Part shown: one piece after another, positions 26,099 through 34,951 of the stretch | Layout: every line of letters begins with the position of its first letter | Numbering within the stretch: position 1 is the first letter of the stretch | Source of the DNA: JACMNW01 sp963708425 | GTDB taxonomy: Bacteria > Pseudomonadota > Alphaproteobacteria > Rhodobacterales > Rhodobacteraceae | Length of the DNA: 64,000 nucleotides | NCBI GenBank assembly: GCA_963708425.1 | Contig: OY970206.1 | Location: forward strand, 434,001-498,000 | Reading direction: 5' to 3' | Position numbers and translations under genes: made by a program | Notes under the pieces: generated by a model | Told to the model about the DNA's origin: nothing | Databases searched by the model: none | The model's input: only the letters and a program-made list of their open reading frames with translations

Positions 26099-26503
26099 TA
26101 ACCCTACTTTGCGGGTTGTCTAGCAGCAGCGGTCGGAATTGGCTTTGTAGGTGGAGTTGGTGATGCGGCAGTTTTGGCAGATTTCGGTGTAGGGGCCGAA
26201 AGCGGAAAGTTGGGTACGGGACTACCTTGGATGGGTGTGTTACCGAGCGGGTAACACGCGTGTTACGATTCTCAAGCCATTGTTATTGAACGATAGTTAT
26301 TTTTTTGTTTACCAAATATTAACCTGCGATCAAGGGGCGTCGGCTATGGTTGATCAATCTCCGTCGACCCGCTTTTCGTCAATATTTTCCTGAGCTTCCG
26401 CATAATAAGCGGATACTGGCCGCAAAATAGGGGAATGTCACATTGCTAAGGCAGACCGGCCTTGCGAGCGGTATATTCAGTGGGTCCGACCAAGGAAAAT
26501 GTA
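26099..26503. other. Non-coding, AT-richer region with palindromes
   Basis: No complete gene is seen in this 405-base stretch. The minus strand at 26120-26215 carries a 30-codon Cys-rich open stretch ending in a TAG stop, possibly the tail of another lost gene. Bases 26237-26266 hold a palindrome cluster. From about 26280 the DNA is AT-rich and should include the promoter of the small secreted protein gene at 26504. Confidence 0.5.
26237..26266. promoter_or_regulatory. Alternating inverted GTGTTAC elements
   Basis: GTGTTACC (26237), GGTAACAC (26250) and GTGTTAC (26260) alternate in orientation. The last two form the perfect 16-base palindrome GTAACACGCGTGTTAC (26251-26266). This looks like an operator array; the regulator is unknown. 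Confidence 0.45.
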
Positions 26504-26869
26504 ATGAAAACCGCCACTACACTGCTTGCACTCGCCCTTTTGGCCTTCGCGCCCTTTGCGCAAACTGGCCCAGCGTTTGCCGGGCCCAAGGGATGCCCAC
26601 CGGGATTGGCCAAGAAGAACCCGCCCTGCGTGCCACCGGGGCAGGCGAACAAGGGTGTGACCACGGAACAGTGGGTAGGTCGCGACCGTGTCGGCGATGT
26701 GGTGGACCGGGACGATCTGATATTCCTTGACGACTATCCGCGTTATGACCTGCCACCCCTGCCCTATGGCCAGCGCTATGCCGTGGTGGATGACCAGATC
26801 GTTGTGATTGACCCCGAAAACTACGCGATCCTACAATTGATCCGCATCTTTACAGCGCTTGCCAACTGA
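26504..26869 (+). CDS. Small secreted protein of unknown function
   Basis: This 121-residue protein has a Sec signal peptide (MKTATTLLALALLAFAPF, cleavage after AFA near residue 26). A Cys/Pro-rich motif GCPPGLAKKNPPCVPPGQA follows; I associate it with uncharacterised alphaproteobacterial exported proteins that resemble RcnB-type periplasmic proteins. The C-terminal half has GQRYAVVDDQIVVIDPENY, like the RcnB tail. ATG 26504 follows AAGGAAAATG. It stands alone between the palindrome region and the convergent glycosyltransferase gene. Function is not known. Confidence 0.72.
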   Translation: MKTATTLLALALLAFAPFAQTGPAFAGPKGCPPGLAKKNPPCVPPGQANKGVTTEQWVGRDRVGDVVDRDDLIFLDDYPRYDLPPLPYGQRYAVVDDQIVVIDPENYAILQLIRIFTALAN

Positions 26870-26988
26870 GCTGAATGGCGGTCCTCAAGCGGCGGAGTTA
26901 AGCGGCAGTTCGGCATCGGGTGCCCATGAGCGTGGCGTCATTCGTGCATTTCTACACTCACCACTTCGTCCCTATCCGTTTGCTACCG

Positions 26989-28176
26989 TTAGCCGACAGT
27001 GCCAAGTTCGAACCGGTTTGGCATCAGGGATTGGTCAACCTTTTGGTTCAGAACGCCCCACAGGAACCCCATGGTGATGGTTTGCACACCAAGCGAGGCG
27101 CAGACCACCGCGAGGGCTGCGGGGCGGGCGATGGTGCTTGCGTCAAGGCTGCCGAAGCCCGCGTTGCCCCAGAACACCACTGCCGAGACGGTGGCGATGA
27201 GAGAGGCCAGCAGGAACAAGCCGCCGAGCAGGCAGGCCTTGTCGACGCTGATTTTGGCGCGGACACGCTCGAATGAAGCCGAGGTTGGCAGAAGATCGAA
27301 GCGCACGGCGAACACTTGTGCCAGCGCATAGAAGCAAACCATTTGATAGCCCGTCAGCACCAAGGCAGTGGCAAGGATCAGCGAGGCGATGTCGAAGGTG
27401 ACGCCACCGATATGAACCGGGCCAAACATCAGGGCGGTGAAGCTGGCAGTGCCAAAGCCCAATAGCAGCAGACCCGGATAGTAGAAAAGCCAATAGGGGG
27501 CGAAGGTTAGCAGCAGTTTCAGATGCAGCCAACCATCGCGCCAGCTGCGCAGATGCGGCGGACGGGACCGGCCATCGGGGCTTAGGGTCGTTGGCACCTC
27601 GGTGATCTTGAGGCCGAGTAGCGTGGCTTTGATCACCATTTCTGACGCAAATTCCATGCCCGGCGTGTTCAGTTTCAGACCAAGAATGGCGGCACGGGAA
27701 AAGCCGCGCAGGCCGCAGTGGAAATCGCCCACGGGCGTTCGATACAGAACGCGGCCAACAGTGGAGAGAACCGGATTGCCCAGATAGCGGTGCAGCGGCG
27801 GCATGGCGTTTTTGGCGATGCCACCCTTGAAGCGGTTGCCCATGACCAGATCGGAGCCTTGGCGCAGGGCTGCAACGAACAGATCAAGCTGCGAAAAATC
27901 ATAGGAATCGTCGCTGTCACCCATGATGATGTAGCGGCCGCGCGCAGCCTGAATACCGGCTCCAAGTGCGGAGCCGTAGCCGCGTTGTGGGGCGGCGACA
28001 ACGCGGGCACCCAAGCGTTCAGCAATGGCCTGACTACCGTCGGTGGAGCCGTTGTCGGAAATCAGCACCTCGCCATCAATACCGGCACGTTCGAGGTAGG
28101 ATTTGGCTTTGACGATGCAAGCTTCAAGCGTTTCCGCCTCGTTCAGGCACGGCATAAGGATAGTGAGTTCGGTCAT
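26989..28176 (-). CDS. Family 2 glycosyltransferase with C-terminal membrane helices
   Basis: This 395-residue protein has a GT-A domain (about residues 1-230) of the dolichol-phosphate-mannose-synthase/GtrB type: TILMPCLNEAETLE at the start, ISDNGSTDGSQ, and a D-x-D-like region with MGDSDDSYDF. Four hydrophobic segments follow, so it is anchored in the inner membrane. Such enzymes load a sugar onto polyprenyl phosphate. ATG 28176 has AAGGGG upstream; the longer frame to 28335 is not expected to be translated. It is divergent from a GT-C-like protein and a GtrA flippase-like protein, together forming a sugar-transfer module. Confidence 0.85.
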   Translation of the reverse strand: MTELTILMPCLNEAETLEACIVKAKSYLERAGIDGEVLISDNGSTDGSQAIAERLGARVVAAPQRGYGSALGAGIQAARGRYIIMGDSDDSYDFSQLDLFVAALRQGSDLVMGNRFKGGIAKNAMPPLHRYLGNPVLSTVGRVLYRTPVGDFHCGLRGFSRAAILGLKLNTPGMEFASEMVIKATLLGLKITEVPTTLSPDGRSRPPHLRSWRDGWLHLKLLLTFAPYWLFYYPGLLLLGFGTASFTALMFGPVHIGGVTFDIASLILATALVLTGYQMVCFYALAQVFAVRFDLLPTSASFERVRAKISVDKACLLGGLFLLASLIATVSAVVFWGNAGFGSLDASTIARPAALAVVCASLGVQTITMGFLWGVLNQKVDQSLMPNRFELGTVG

Positions 28177-28397
28177 GATACGTTGCCCCTTGTAGCGCGT
28201 ATGTAGACAGGGGTGCCGCGCCAACGATCCCAATTGCCTTGACAAGTGCATGGTCACTTGGGCAAATCCGTGGCGCCTTGGAGATGTTTTGATGACCAGT
28301 GCGGGCGGGGGGTGATGATCCTTAGCTGTGCACAAGTTGCTGGACCGGTTTGCCTATGGCCGCTTTATCCAAACTTCAACAGCGTGGCGAACCCTTG

Positions 28398-30215
28398 ATG
28401 ACCGAAACGACGACTACCACGCAACGGGCCGTTGGGCTGTTTCAGGTTTTGAAATTTGTGGTGATAGGCTGGGTGATTTTCAAAGCCATTGCCATGGCAC
28501 CGAACGCGGTTTCGTTTCTGGTGTCGGGGGATAATGACGACATCATGCGGATGATGTCGGTGCGGGCCTGGCTTGGGGGGCAAGGCTGGTTCGACATGAC
28601 GCAGTATCGGTTGCTGCCGCCCGAAGGGGTTTCGATGCACTGGTCGCGCTATGTCGATTTGGGCATTGCGTCGATCTTGGTGCCCTTGTCGAAGGTGTTG
28701 CCAATGGCGCAGGCCGAGCAATGGACTTTGGTGATATGGCCGACATTGCTGCTGGTCATCATGATTTTGCTGGTTGCGCGTGGGACTTTGCTGGTGCTGG
28801 GGCCGATTGCCGCCGGTGCGGCGGTGCTGAGCGTTGTCTTGTGGGGCCCAACGGGCAGCCATTACTTCAGCGTGGGTCTGCTTGATCATCACGCCGTACA
28901 GATACTGAGCACCAGCGTTTTGGCGTTTGCCATGATCTGGCCGGGGCGCCCAATGGTGCGGGGCGTCATTGCGGGGGCGGCGGCGGCGTTTGCGTTGGCA
29001 GTAGGGCTTGAAACGCTGCCGTTTATCGGCGTGGCGGGGACGATTTTGCTGCTGCGGGCGTCGCTTGGTCGAACGGGGGCGGATCAGGTGTTGTTGGGGT
29101 TTTGCCTGACGTTGGTGGCGGTGTCGACGCTGTTGTTCGTGGGGCAGACGGCGCCCGCGGCCTGGCTGAAAACGGAGTGTGACAAGCTGTCGCCGCCGAT
29201 TTTGGCGATTGCGGTGATTGCGACAGTGGCAAGTCTGGTGCCGATGGCGGCCGCGCGTTGGTTGGTGCATCCGGTGGCGCGACTGGCAGCGTCGGCTGTT
29301 ATTGTCGGGGTGGGAATGTGGATCTGTTCTCCGTTGTTCTTACCGTGTCTGGATGGGCCTTACGGCGCCCTATCGGCAGATCTGCAGCAGGCGATTACCG
29401 GCCTTATCGGCGAAGCGAAGCCGGGGCTGGCCGTGGCCGCCGACCGCCCGCTGACCTATAACTTTGTCGCGACGTCTGTGGTCGGGGCCGTGATCATCGG
29501 CGCGCTGTTCTGGCTGCGCAGGCGGCGAAGTGCCGACCCGATGGAAAGCGATGCCGTGGGGCAGATGCTGGTTCTGGGATCGGTCGGCTTTATTGCCAGC
29601 TTTTTCCAGATTCGGGCCATCATCATGTCAGCCCCGGCGTTGGCATTTCTGACGGGATATGTGGTTCGGTGTTTGCTGGACTACCGGGCGGCGAGGCCGG
29701 GTCTTGTAACAGCGCTCGCGCTGCTTGGCGGGATGGCGGTTACGTTATTTGCGTCACATTTGAGTAGTCCGATAATCAGTCTGGTGCGGTTAACACTGGG
29801 TGAAAATTCAGCTGCCGCGATTACGCCCAACGTATATGGTGCTGATTGCCGTGATGCTGAGGTTCTGCGTTCGCTTGATGCCCTGCCGCCGGCGATGATC
29901 TTTGCGGAAATGGATCTGTCCACGTCGTTGTTACTGACGACCCACCATAATGCGATGGCTGTGCCGTACCATCGCAGTCAGGTGGCGATGATGAACGGCT
30001 TCTTTGCGCTGGACAACGTTGAGGGTTTTAAAGCAGCACTGAAATCTGCCGGGGCACGATATGTTGTGCTGTGCAAGGCGGCCAACTTAGCCAAAAAAAC
30101 CAAAGTCGGATATGCTTTGCTAAAGGGCGAGCGCTTTGATTTTCTGCAGCCTGTAATGCTGGAAAACAAAGACATGGTGGTCTTCGAAGTCTTGCCCGGC
30201 GCGCTAGACCCATGA
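28398..30215 (+). CDS. Multi-pass membrane protein, probable GT-C glycosyltransferase
   Basis: This is a roughly 605-residue inner-membrane protein with about ten hydrophobic helices. The first loop after helix 1 contains DNDDIMRMMSVRAWLGGQGWFDMTQYRL, an acidic loop like those that hold catalytic Asp residues in GT-C enzymes using polyprenyl-phosphate sugars. A soluble-looking periplasmic C-terminus follows the last helix (about residue 440). The start is uncertain: ATG 28398 and ATG 28356 are both possible and neither has a strong ribosome-binding site. It overlaps gtrA by ATGA and is divergent from the GT2 gene. The sugar and the acceptor are unknown. Confidence 0.65.
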   Translation: MTETTTTTQRAVGLFQVLKFVVIGWVIFKAIAMAPNAVSFLVSGDNDDIMRMMSVRAWLGGQGWFDMTQYRLLPPEGVSMHWSRYVDLGIASILVPLSKVLPMAQAEQWTLVIWPTLLLVIMILLVARGTLLVLGPIAAGAAVLSVVLWGPTGSHYFSVGLLDHHAVQILSTSVLAFAMIWPGRPMVRGVIAGAAAAFALAVGLETLPFIGVAGTILLLRASLGRTGADQVLLGFCLTLVAVSTLLFVGQTAPAAWLKTECDKLSPPILAIAVIATVASLVPMAAARWLVHPVARLAASAVIVGVGMWICSPLFLPCLDGPYGALSADLQQAITGLIGEAKPGLAVAADRPLTYNFVATSVVGAVIIGALFWLRRRRSADPMESDAVGQMLVLGSVGFIASFFQIRAIIMSAPALAFLTGYVVRCLLDYRAARPGLVTALALLGGMAVTLFASHLSSPIISLVRLTLGENSAAAITPNVYGADCRDAEVLRSLDALPPAMIFAEMDLSTSLLLTTHHNAMAVPYHRSQVAMMNGFFALDNVEGFKAALKSAGARYVVLCKAANLAKKTKVGYALLKGERFDFLQPVMLENKDMVVFEVLPGALDP

Positions 30216-30607
30216 CGACCCGGCACCCCGAATATGGCAGGTTTCTGCGGTTTTTGATTGTCGGGGGCAGCGTTAGTGCGATCTTTTCGGTGATTACCGC
30301 AGGGCTGATCCGGTTTGCCAACACGCCGCCGTTTTGGACCAGTGTGGTGGTTTATCTGGCGTGCATCCCGTTGGCGTTTTATGCGCAGAAACGGTTTGCG
30401 TTCGAAGTGGCGCAGACCCGCAAGTCGGCGTTCTGGATTTATTTCGCGACGCAGTTGTGCAGCCTTGCGTTGGTGTCAGGCGTGACAACCCGGTTTGTGA
30501 CGAAAATTTTCTGGTTTGATACTGGCCTGCTGCTGGTGACGTCGGCTTTGGCGGCGGTGTTAAGCTACTTGATCGGGCGGTTCATTACGTTTGCGCCCCA
30601 AGGATGA
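30212..30607 (+). CDS. GtrA-family membrane protein
   Basis: This 131-residue protein has four predicted membrane helices and the GtrA pattern FLRFLIVGGSVSAIFSV at the N-terminus and SYLIGRFITF at the end. GtrA proteins are thought to flip polyprenyl-phosphate-linked sugars across the inner membrane. With the GT2 enzyme that loads the carrier and the GT-C enzyme that transfers the sugar, it completes a three-protein route resembling phage-type O-antigen glucosylation. It overlaps the upstream gene by ATGA. Confidence 0.85.
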   Translation: MTTRHPEYGRFLRFLIVGGSVSAIFSVITAGLIRFANTPPFWTSVVVYLACIPLAFYAQKRFAFEVAQTRKSAFWIYFATQLCSLALVSGVTTRFVTKIFWFDTGLLLVTSALAAVLSYLIGRFITFAPQG

Positions 30608-30621
30608 CACTTTGATCGGGC

Positions 30622-30654
30622 CCCGGACGCAGCTTGTGTCGTGCTGCGTCCGGG
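30622..30654. terminator. Hairpin between convergent gtrA-like gene and katG
   Basis: CCCGGACGCAGC and its exact complement form a 12-base stem with a 9-base loop between the two convergent stop codons. It probably ends transcripts in both directions, although T tracts are weak. Confidence 0.6.
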
Positions 30655-30671
30655 ATGATACTTAGCGTCGA

Positions 30672-32882
30672 TCAGGCCAGATCGAAGCGATCAAGGTTCA
30701 TCACTTTGGTCCAAGCGTTTACGAAATCGCGCACGAACATCGTTTGCGCGTCGTCGCAGGCGTAAACCTCGGCAATCGCCCGCAGTTGCGAGTTAGAGCC
30801 GAACACCAAGTCTGCGCGTGTGCCAGTCCACTTCAGCGCACCTGTCGCGCGGTCATGTCCTTCAAACACGTTTTCTGCGCCAGCCGAGGGTTTCCACGTC
30901 GTGCCCATATCCAGCAGGTTCTTGAAGAAATCGGTAGTCAGGGTGTGCGGGCGTTGGGTGAAGACGCCGTGCTGGGCCTGCCCGACATTGGCGTTCAACA
31001 CACGCATGCCACCAACAAGAACAGTCATCTCTGGCGCGGTTAGCGTCATCAGTTGCGCGCGGTCGACAAGCAGTTCTTCGGCGGAAATTGTGTACTCGGC
31101 CCTCAAGTAGTTGCGGAAACCGTCGGCGATGGGTTCAAGAACGGCAAAGCTTTCAACATCGGTTTGCGCTTGGGTGGCGTCGGCGCGGCCCGGTGTGAAC
31201 GGCACTTGCACATCGTGACCGGCGTTTTTGGCCGCTTGTTCGACGGCCACACAGCCCCCGAGAACAATCAGATCGGCAAGCGAAACCCGCGTATTGCCTG
31301 TCTGCGCGCCATTGAAGGCGGTTTGGATACCTTCCAGCGTTTGCAGCGCCACTGCCAATTGGGCGGGCTGGTTCGCCTCCCAGTCTTTCTGCGGGCTTAA
31401 GCGGATGCGCGCGCCGTTGGCCCCGCCCCGCTTGTCAGAACCGCGGAAGGTGGACGCCGACGCCCATGCAGTGGACACCAGTTGTGAGATGGACAGGCCC
31501 GAGGCAAGGATTTTGGCCTTGAGTGCCGCGATATCTGCCGTGCCGATCACGTCGTGGGTGACATCAGGAATTGGGTCTTGCCACAGCAGTTCTTCGGCAG
31601 GAACCAACGGGCCTAGATAGCGTGGCTTTGGCCCCATGTCGCGGTGCGTCAGCTTGTACCACGCGCGGGCGAAAGCATCGGCAAACTGATCCGGGTTTTC
31701 GTGGAAACGTTTGGAAATAGGGCCATAAATCGGGTCAAACCGCATGGCGAGGTCGGTCGTCAGCATGGACGGCGCGTGGCGTTTTGACGGATCGTGCGCA
31801 TCGGGTACCGTGCCGGCACCGGCACCTGATTTTGGTGTCCACTGATGCGCCCCTGCCGGGCTTTTGGTCAATTCCCATTCGAAGCCGAACAAGTTGTCGA
31901 AGAAGTTATTGCTCCACTTTGTTGGCGTCGTAGTCCAAGTGACCTCAAGCCCGCTGGTGATGGCGTCGCCGCCTTTGCCGCTGCCATAGGTGCTGAGCCA
32001 GCCAAAGCCTTGCGCTTCGATCCCGGCGCGTTCTGGTTCCGGGCCGACATTGTCGACGGGTCCGGCACCGTGGGTTTTGCCGAAGGTGTGGCCGCCAGCA
32101 ATCAGGGCAACAGTTTCTTCATCGTTCATTGCCATGCGCGCGAAGGTTTCGCGAATGTCGCGTGCAGAGGCAAGCGGGTCGGGCGTGCCGTTCGGGCCTT
32201 CGGGGTTCACATAGATCAGGCCCATCTGAACGGCAGCGAGTGGGTTTTCAAGCTGGCGATCACCGCTGTAACGCTTGTCGTCCAGCCATGCGCCTTCGGC
32301 GCCCCAGTAGATGTCTTCTTCCGGCTCCCACACATCAGCGCGACCACCGGCGAAGCCGAAGGGTTTGAACCCCATAGATTCCAAAGCGCAGTTGCCGGCA
32401 TAGACCATCAAGTCGGCCCAAGAGATGGCGTTGCCATACTTCTGCTTGATCGGCCACAGCAGCCTGCGCGCTTTGTCGAGATTGCCGTTGTCTGGCCAGC
32501 TGTTCAAGGGTGCAAAGCGTTGGGTGCCTGATGACGCGCCACCGCGACCATCGCCAGTGCGGTAGGTGCCAGCACTGTGCCACGCCATTCGTACGAAAAA
32601 CGGCCCGTAATGGCCAAAGTCGGCGGGCCACCAGTCTTGTGATGTTGTCATCAGGGCGAAAATGTCGGCCTTTAGCGCATCCAGATCAAGTTTCTTGAAT
32701 GCTTCGGTATAGTTGAAGGCATCGCCCATCGGATTGGACAGGGCGGAATGCTGGTGCAAAATCTTGAGATTCAGCTGATTTGGCCACCAGTCACGGTTCG
32801 AGCGAACGCCGGACATCGTGTTCTTGCTGGCTCCGTGAATTACCGGGCACTTGCCTGCGTCTGCAGCATCATTTCCGTCCAT
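30672..32882 (-). CDS. katG: Catalase-peroxidase KatG
   Basis: This 736-residue bifunctional haem enzyme destroys hydrogen peroxide in the cytoplasm. The distal haem motif VRMAWHSAGTYR gives the Arg, Trp and His. The proximal motif ALIAGGHTFGKTHGAG holds the haem-ligand His. The Met-Tyr-Trp adduct residues are present: Trp in the distal motif, Tyr in LIYVNPEGPNG, and Met 26 residues later in FARMAMND. The second, non-catalytic peroxidase half is complete. ATG 32882 follows CAGGAG. It is divergent from oxyR, the usual arrangement for peroxide-induced control. Confidence 0.96.
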   Translation of the reverse strand: MDGNDAADAGKCPVIHGASKNTMSGVRSNRDWWPNQLNLKILHQHSALSNPMGDAFNYTEAFKKLDLDALKADIFALMTTSQDWWPADFGHYGPFFVRMAWHSAGTYRTGDGRGGASSGTQRFAPLNSWPDNGNLDKARRLLWPIKQKYGNAISWADLMVYAGNCALESMGFKPFGFAGGRADVWEPEEDIYWGAEGAWLDDKRYSGDRQLENPLAAVQMGLIYVNPEGPNGTPDPLASARDIRETFARMAMNDEETVALIAGGHTFGKTHGAGPVDNVGPEPERAGIEAQGFGWLSTYGSGKGGDAITSGLEVTWTTTPTKWSNNFFDNLFGFEWELTKSPAGAHQWTPKSGAGAGTVPDAHDPSKRHAPSMLTTDLAMRFDPIYGPISKRFHENPDQFADAFARAWYKLTHRDMGPKPRYLGPLVPAEELLWQDPIPDVTHDVIGTADIAALKAKILASGLSISQLVSTAWASASTFRGSDKRGGANGARIRLSPQKDWEANQPAQLAVALQTLEGIQTAFNGAQTGNTRVSLADLIVLGGCVAVEQAAKNAGHDVQVPFTPGRADATQAQTDVESFAVLEPIADGFRNYLRAEYTISAEELLVDRAQLMTLTAPEMTVLVGGMRVLNANVGQAQHGVFTQRPHTLTTDFFKNLLDMGTTWKPSAGAENVFEGHDRATGALKWTGTRADLVFGSNSQLRAIAEVYACDDAQTMFVRDFVNAWTKVMNLDRFDLA

Positions 32883-33060
32883 GGTAAGCTCCTGTTGTGG
32901 CTGTTTGCTTGGGATCGACGTCGCCAGTGGTCTTGCCGCGCCTGAAACTGGTTGCTTTGGGCATCGACTTTGGCGGTTTGATGATTTTGTAACTGTAGTC
33001 TACCAAAACCAAGTGATTAGTTTAAGTTAAATCTACTGATTGCAGCGATAAGGTGCCATT
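32883..33060. promoter_or_regulatory. katG-oxyR divergent promoter region
   Basis: These 178 bases separate divergent katG and oxyR. The oxyR-proximal half (about 32980-33040) is AT-rich and contains GATTAG-N10-ATCTAC-like, LysR-type spaced half-sites. I cannot align a full OxyR site with certainty. Confidence 0.45.
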
Positions 33061-34029
33061 ATGACAAATCTGACAATCAAGCAGTTTCGCTATTTTGAGG
33101 CACTGGCGCGGCATGGCCATTTTGGCCGCGGCGCCGATGCCTGCGCCATCTCGCAGCCAGCTCTGTCGATGCAGATCAAGGAATTGGAGACATTGCTTGG
33201 CACGGCGCTGTTTGAACGGGGCGCGCGGCAGATCAGGCTGACCAACTTCGGTGAAGAATTCGCGCTGCGGGTGCGCGACATCTTGCGATCGGTAGATGAG
33301 TTGGAAGACTTGGCGCGGGCATCGCACGACCGGCTGGTGGGGCGACTGCGGATCGGGGTCATCCCAACGGTTGCGCCGTATTTGTTACCGACGATCATCG
33401 GCCATCTTGGGCGCAGCAATGCCGGTTTGGATATTCATGTGCGGGAAACGGTAACGCTGAAGTTGATTCATGAATTGGCAGAGGGGCGGCTGGATACTGC
33501 GATTGTGGCGCTGCCAGTGTCAGAGCCATCGCTGACCGAAGTTGCACTGTTTGCGGAAAGTTTTGTGCTGGTGAGGCCCGGTGACGATGAGGGAAAGCCA
33601 GTACCGAATCGGGAAATGTTGCGCGAAATGCGGTTGCTGCTGCTGGAAGAAGGGCATTGTTTTCGAGATCAGGCGCTATCGTTTTGCAACTTGCGCTCGA
33701 CACTGCCGCGGGAATTGCTGGATGGCAGCTCGCTTACCACATTGGTGCAGATGGTTAGTGCCGGTATAGGTGTGACGTTGATCCCGGAAATGGCGGTGGA
33801 TGTTGAGACGCGTTCAGGGTTTGTATCCGTGGCGCGGTTCAACGATCCGCAGCCGTCGCGAACCATCGGGATGATCTGGCGCAAGACAAGCCCGTTGGCC
33901 AAGCAGCTTTTGCAACTCGCAGACGTTGTTCGCAAGGCCGCCAAAGCACTGCGAGCGCAAAGTTGGGCGTCGCAGCCAGCGTCGCGAGGCGGAATATCTG
34001 GGCCGGAAAAGCGCCATGGCGTTCGATGA
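33061..34029 (+). CDS. oxyR: LysR-type peroxide regulator OxyR
   Basis: This 322-residue LysR-family regulator has an N-terminal winged helix (FEALARHGHFGRGADACAISQPALSMQIKELETLLG). Its C-terminal sensing domain contains the two cysteines expected of OxyR, in EEGHCFRDQALSFCNL, eight residues apart, able to form the disulphide that activates the protein on peroxide exposure. ATG 33061 has AAGGTG upstream. Its position divergent from katG makes the assignment strong. The C-terminal 20 residues run past the usual OxyR end and are Ser/Arg-rich. Confidence 0.92.
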   Translation: MTNLTIKQFRYFEALARHGHFGRGADACAISQPALSMQIKELETLLGTALFERGARQIRLTNFGEEFALRVRDILRSVDELEDLARASHDRLVGRLRIGVIPTVAPYLLPTIIGHLGRSNAGLDIHVRETVTLKLIHELAEGRLDTAIVALPVSEPSLTEVALFAESFVLVRPGDDEGKPVPNREMLREMRLLLLEEGHCFRDQALSFCNLRSTLPRELLDGSSLTTLVQMVSAGIGVTLIPEMAVDVETRSGFVSVARFNDPQPSRTIGMIWRKTSPLAKQLLQLADVVRKAAKALRAQSWASQPASRGGISGPEKRHGVR

Positions 34030-34156
34030 CAAGGCCGCATAACATGACCATATGGTCGGAATGAGTTGGGACGGCCTCAGTGGGATGTCTGCGATAGACA
34101 TGCGGCGCTGGTGCCGATACTTGGACAAAACCCCTAAGCTGGCAGGAAACTTTACT

Positions 34157-34903
34157 ATGACGGCACTGCACCCCCTAAATCTTGCCAGCCGCGATTGCGG
34201 CGATTGCCCGATCCGGCATCGGGCGGTTTGTGCGCGCTGCGAGCCGGATGAATTGGCGCGGCTGGATCAGATCAAATATTACCGCAGCTATGAGGCCGGG
34301 CAAACGGTGGTTTGGGCGGGCGACAAGATGGAATTTGTGGCGTCGGTTGTGACCGGCCTGGCGACGATCAGCCGGACGATGGAGGATGGCCGCACGCAGA
34401 TGGTCGGGCTGTTGTTCCCGTCGGATTTTGTCGGGCGGCCCGGTCGTGATCTGGCACCGTTCAGCGTGACGGCCGTGACCGATATGGTGATGTGCTGTTT
34501 TCGCAAGCGCCCCTTTGAAGAGGTGCTGGCGCATACGCCGCACCTTGTGGAGCGCTTGTTGGAAATGACCTTAGACGAACTGGACGCTGCGCGCGAATGG
34601 ATGGTGGTTTTGGGTCGCAAGACCGCCCGCGAGAAGATTGCCAGCTTGCTGGCCATCATGGCGCAAAGAACCGAGGCGCTGGCACTGCGCAAGGCTGCCG
34701 TTGGCATCGCGTTTGATCTGATGCTGACGCGCGAGGCGATGGCGGATTATCTGGGGCTGACGCTGGAAACGGTCAGCCGCCAGATGTCGGCGCTTAAGGG
34801 CGACGGAATTATCGCGTTGGAAAGCAAGCGGCATGTGTTTGTGCCGGACATGGACCGCTTGCTGGAAATCGCCGGCGACAGTGCCGAACCTGAATTAGCC
34901 TGA
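34157..34903 (+). CDS. fnrL: FnrL, oxygen-sensing Crp/Fnr regulator
   Basis: This 248-residue Fnr-type regulator has an N-terminal iron-sulphur cluster region with Cys14, Cys17, Cys25 and Cys28 (DCGDCP, then VCARC), and a further Cys pair in VMCCFRK inside the cyclic-nucleotide-like domain. The C-terminal Crp helix-turn-helix reads LTREAMADYLGLTLETVSRQMSALKGDG, with the E-xx-SR contacts that recognise TTGAT half-sites. ATG 34157 is chosen because AGGAAA precedes it. FnrL activates genes at low oxygen; exact TTGAT-N4-ATCAA boxes stand 1 kb away before usp and ccoN. No such box is seen before fnrL itself. Confidence 0.92.
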   Translation: MTALHPLNLASRDCGDCPIRHRAVCARCEPDELARLDQIKYYRSYEAGQTVVWAGDKMEFVASVVTGLATISRTMEDGRTQMVGLLFPSDFVGRPGRDLAPFSVTAVTDMVMCCFRKRPFEEVLAHTPHLVERLLEMTLDELDAAREWMVVLGRKTAREKIASLLAIMAQRTEALALRKAAVGIAFDLMLTREAMADYLGLTLETVSRQMSALKGDGIIALESKRHVFVPDMDRLLEIAGDSAEPELA

Positions 34904-34951
34904 AGGCCGACTGAAGCGGCGGTTCTTTCGCAGACCTCGGCCAGCCTACTG

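Noticed and set aside
31960..32020. Apparent loss of the KatG adduct Met, because IEAQGFGW has Gln where M. tuberculosis has Met nearby
   Set aside because: Counting from the adduct Tyr in LIYVNPEGPNG shows that the true Met lies 26 residues later in FARMAMND, and it is present.
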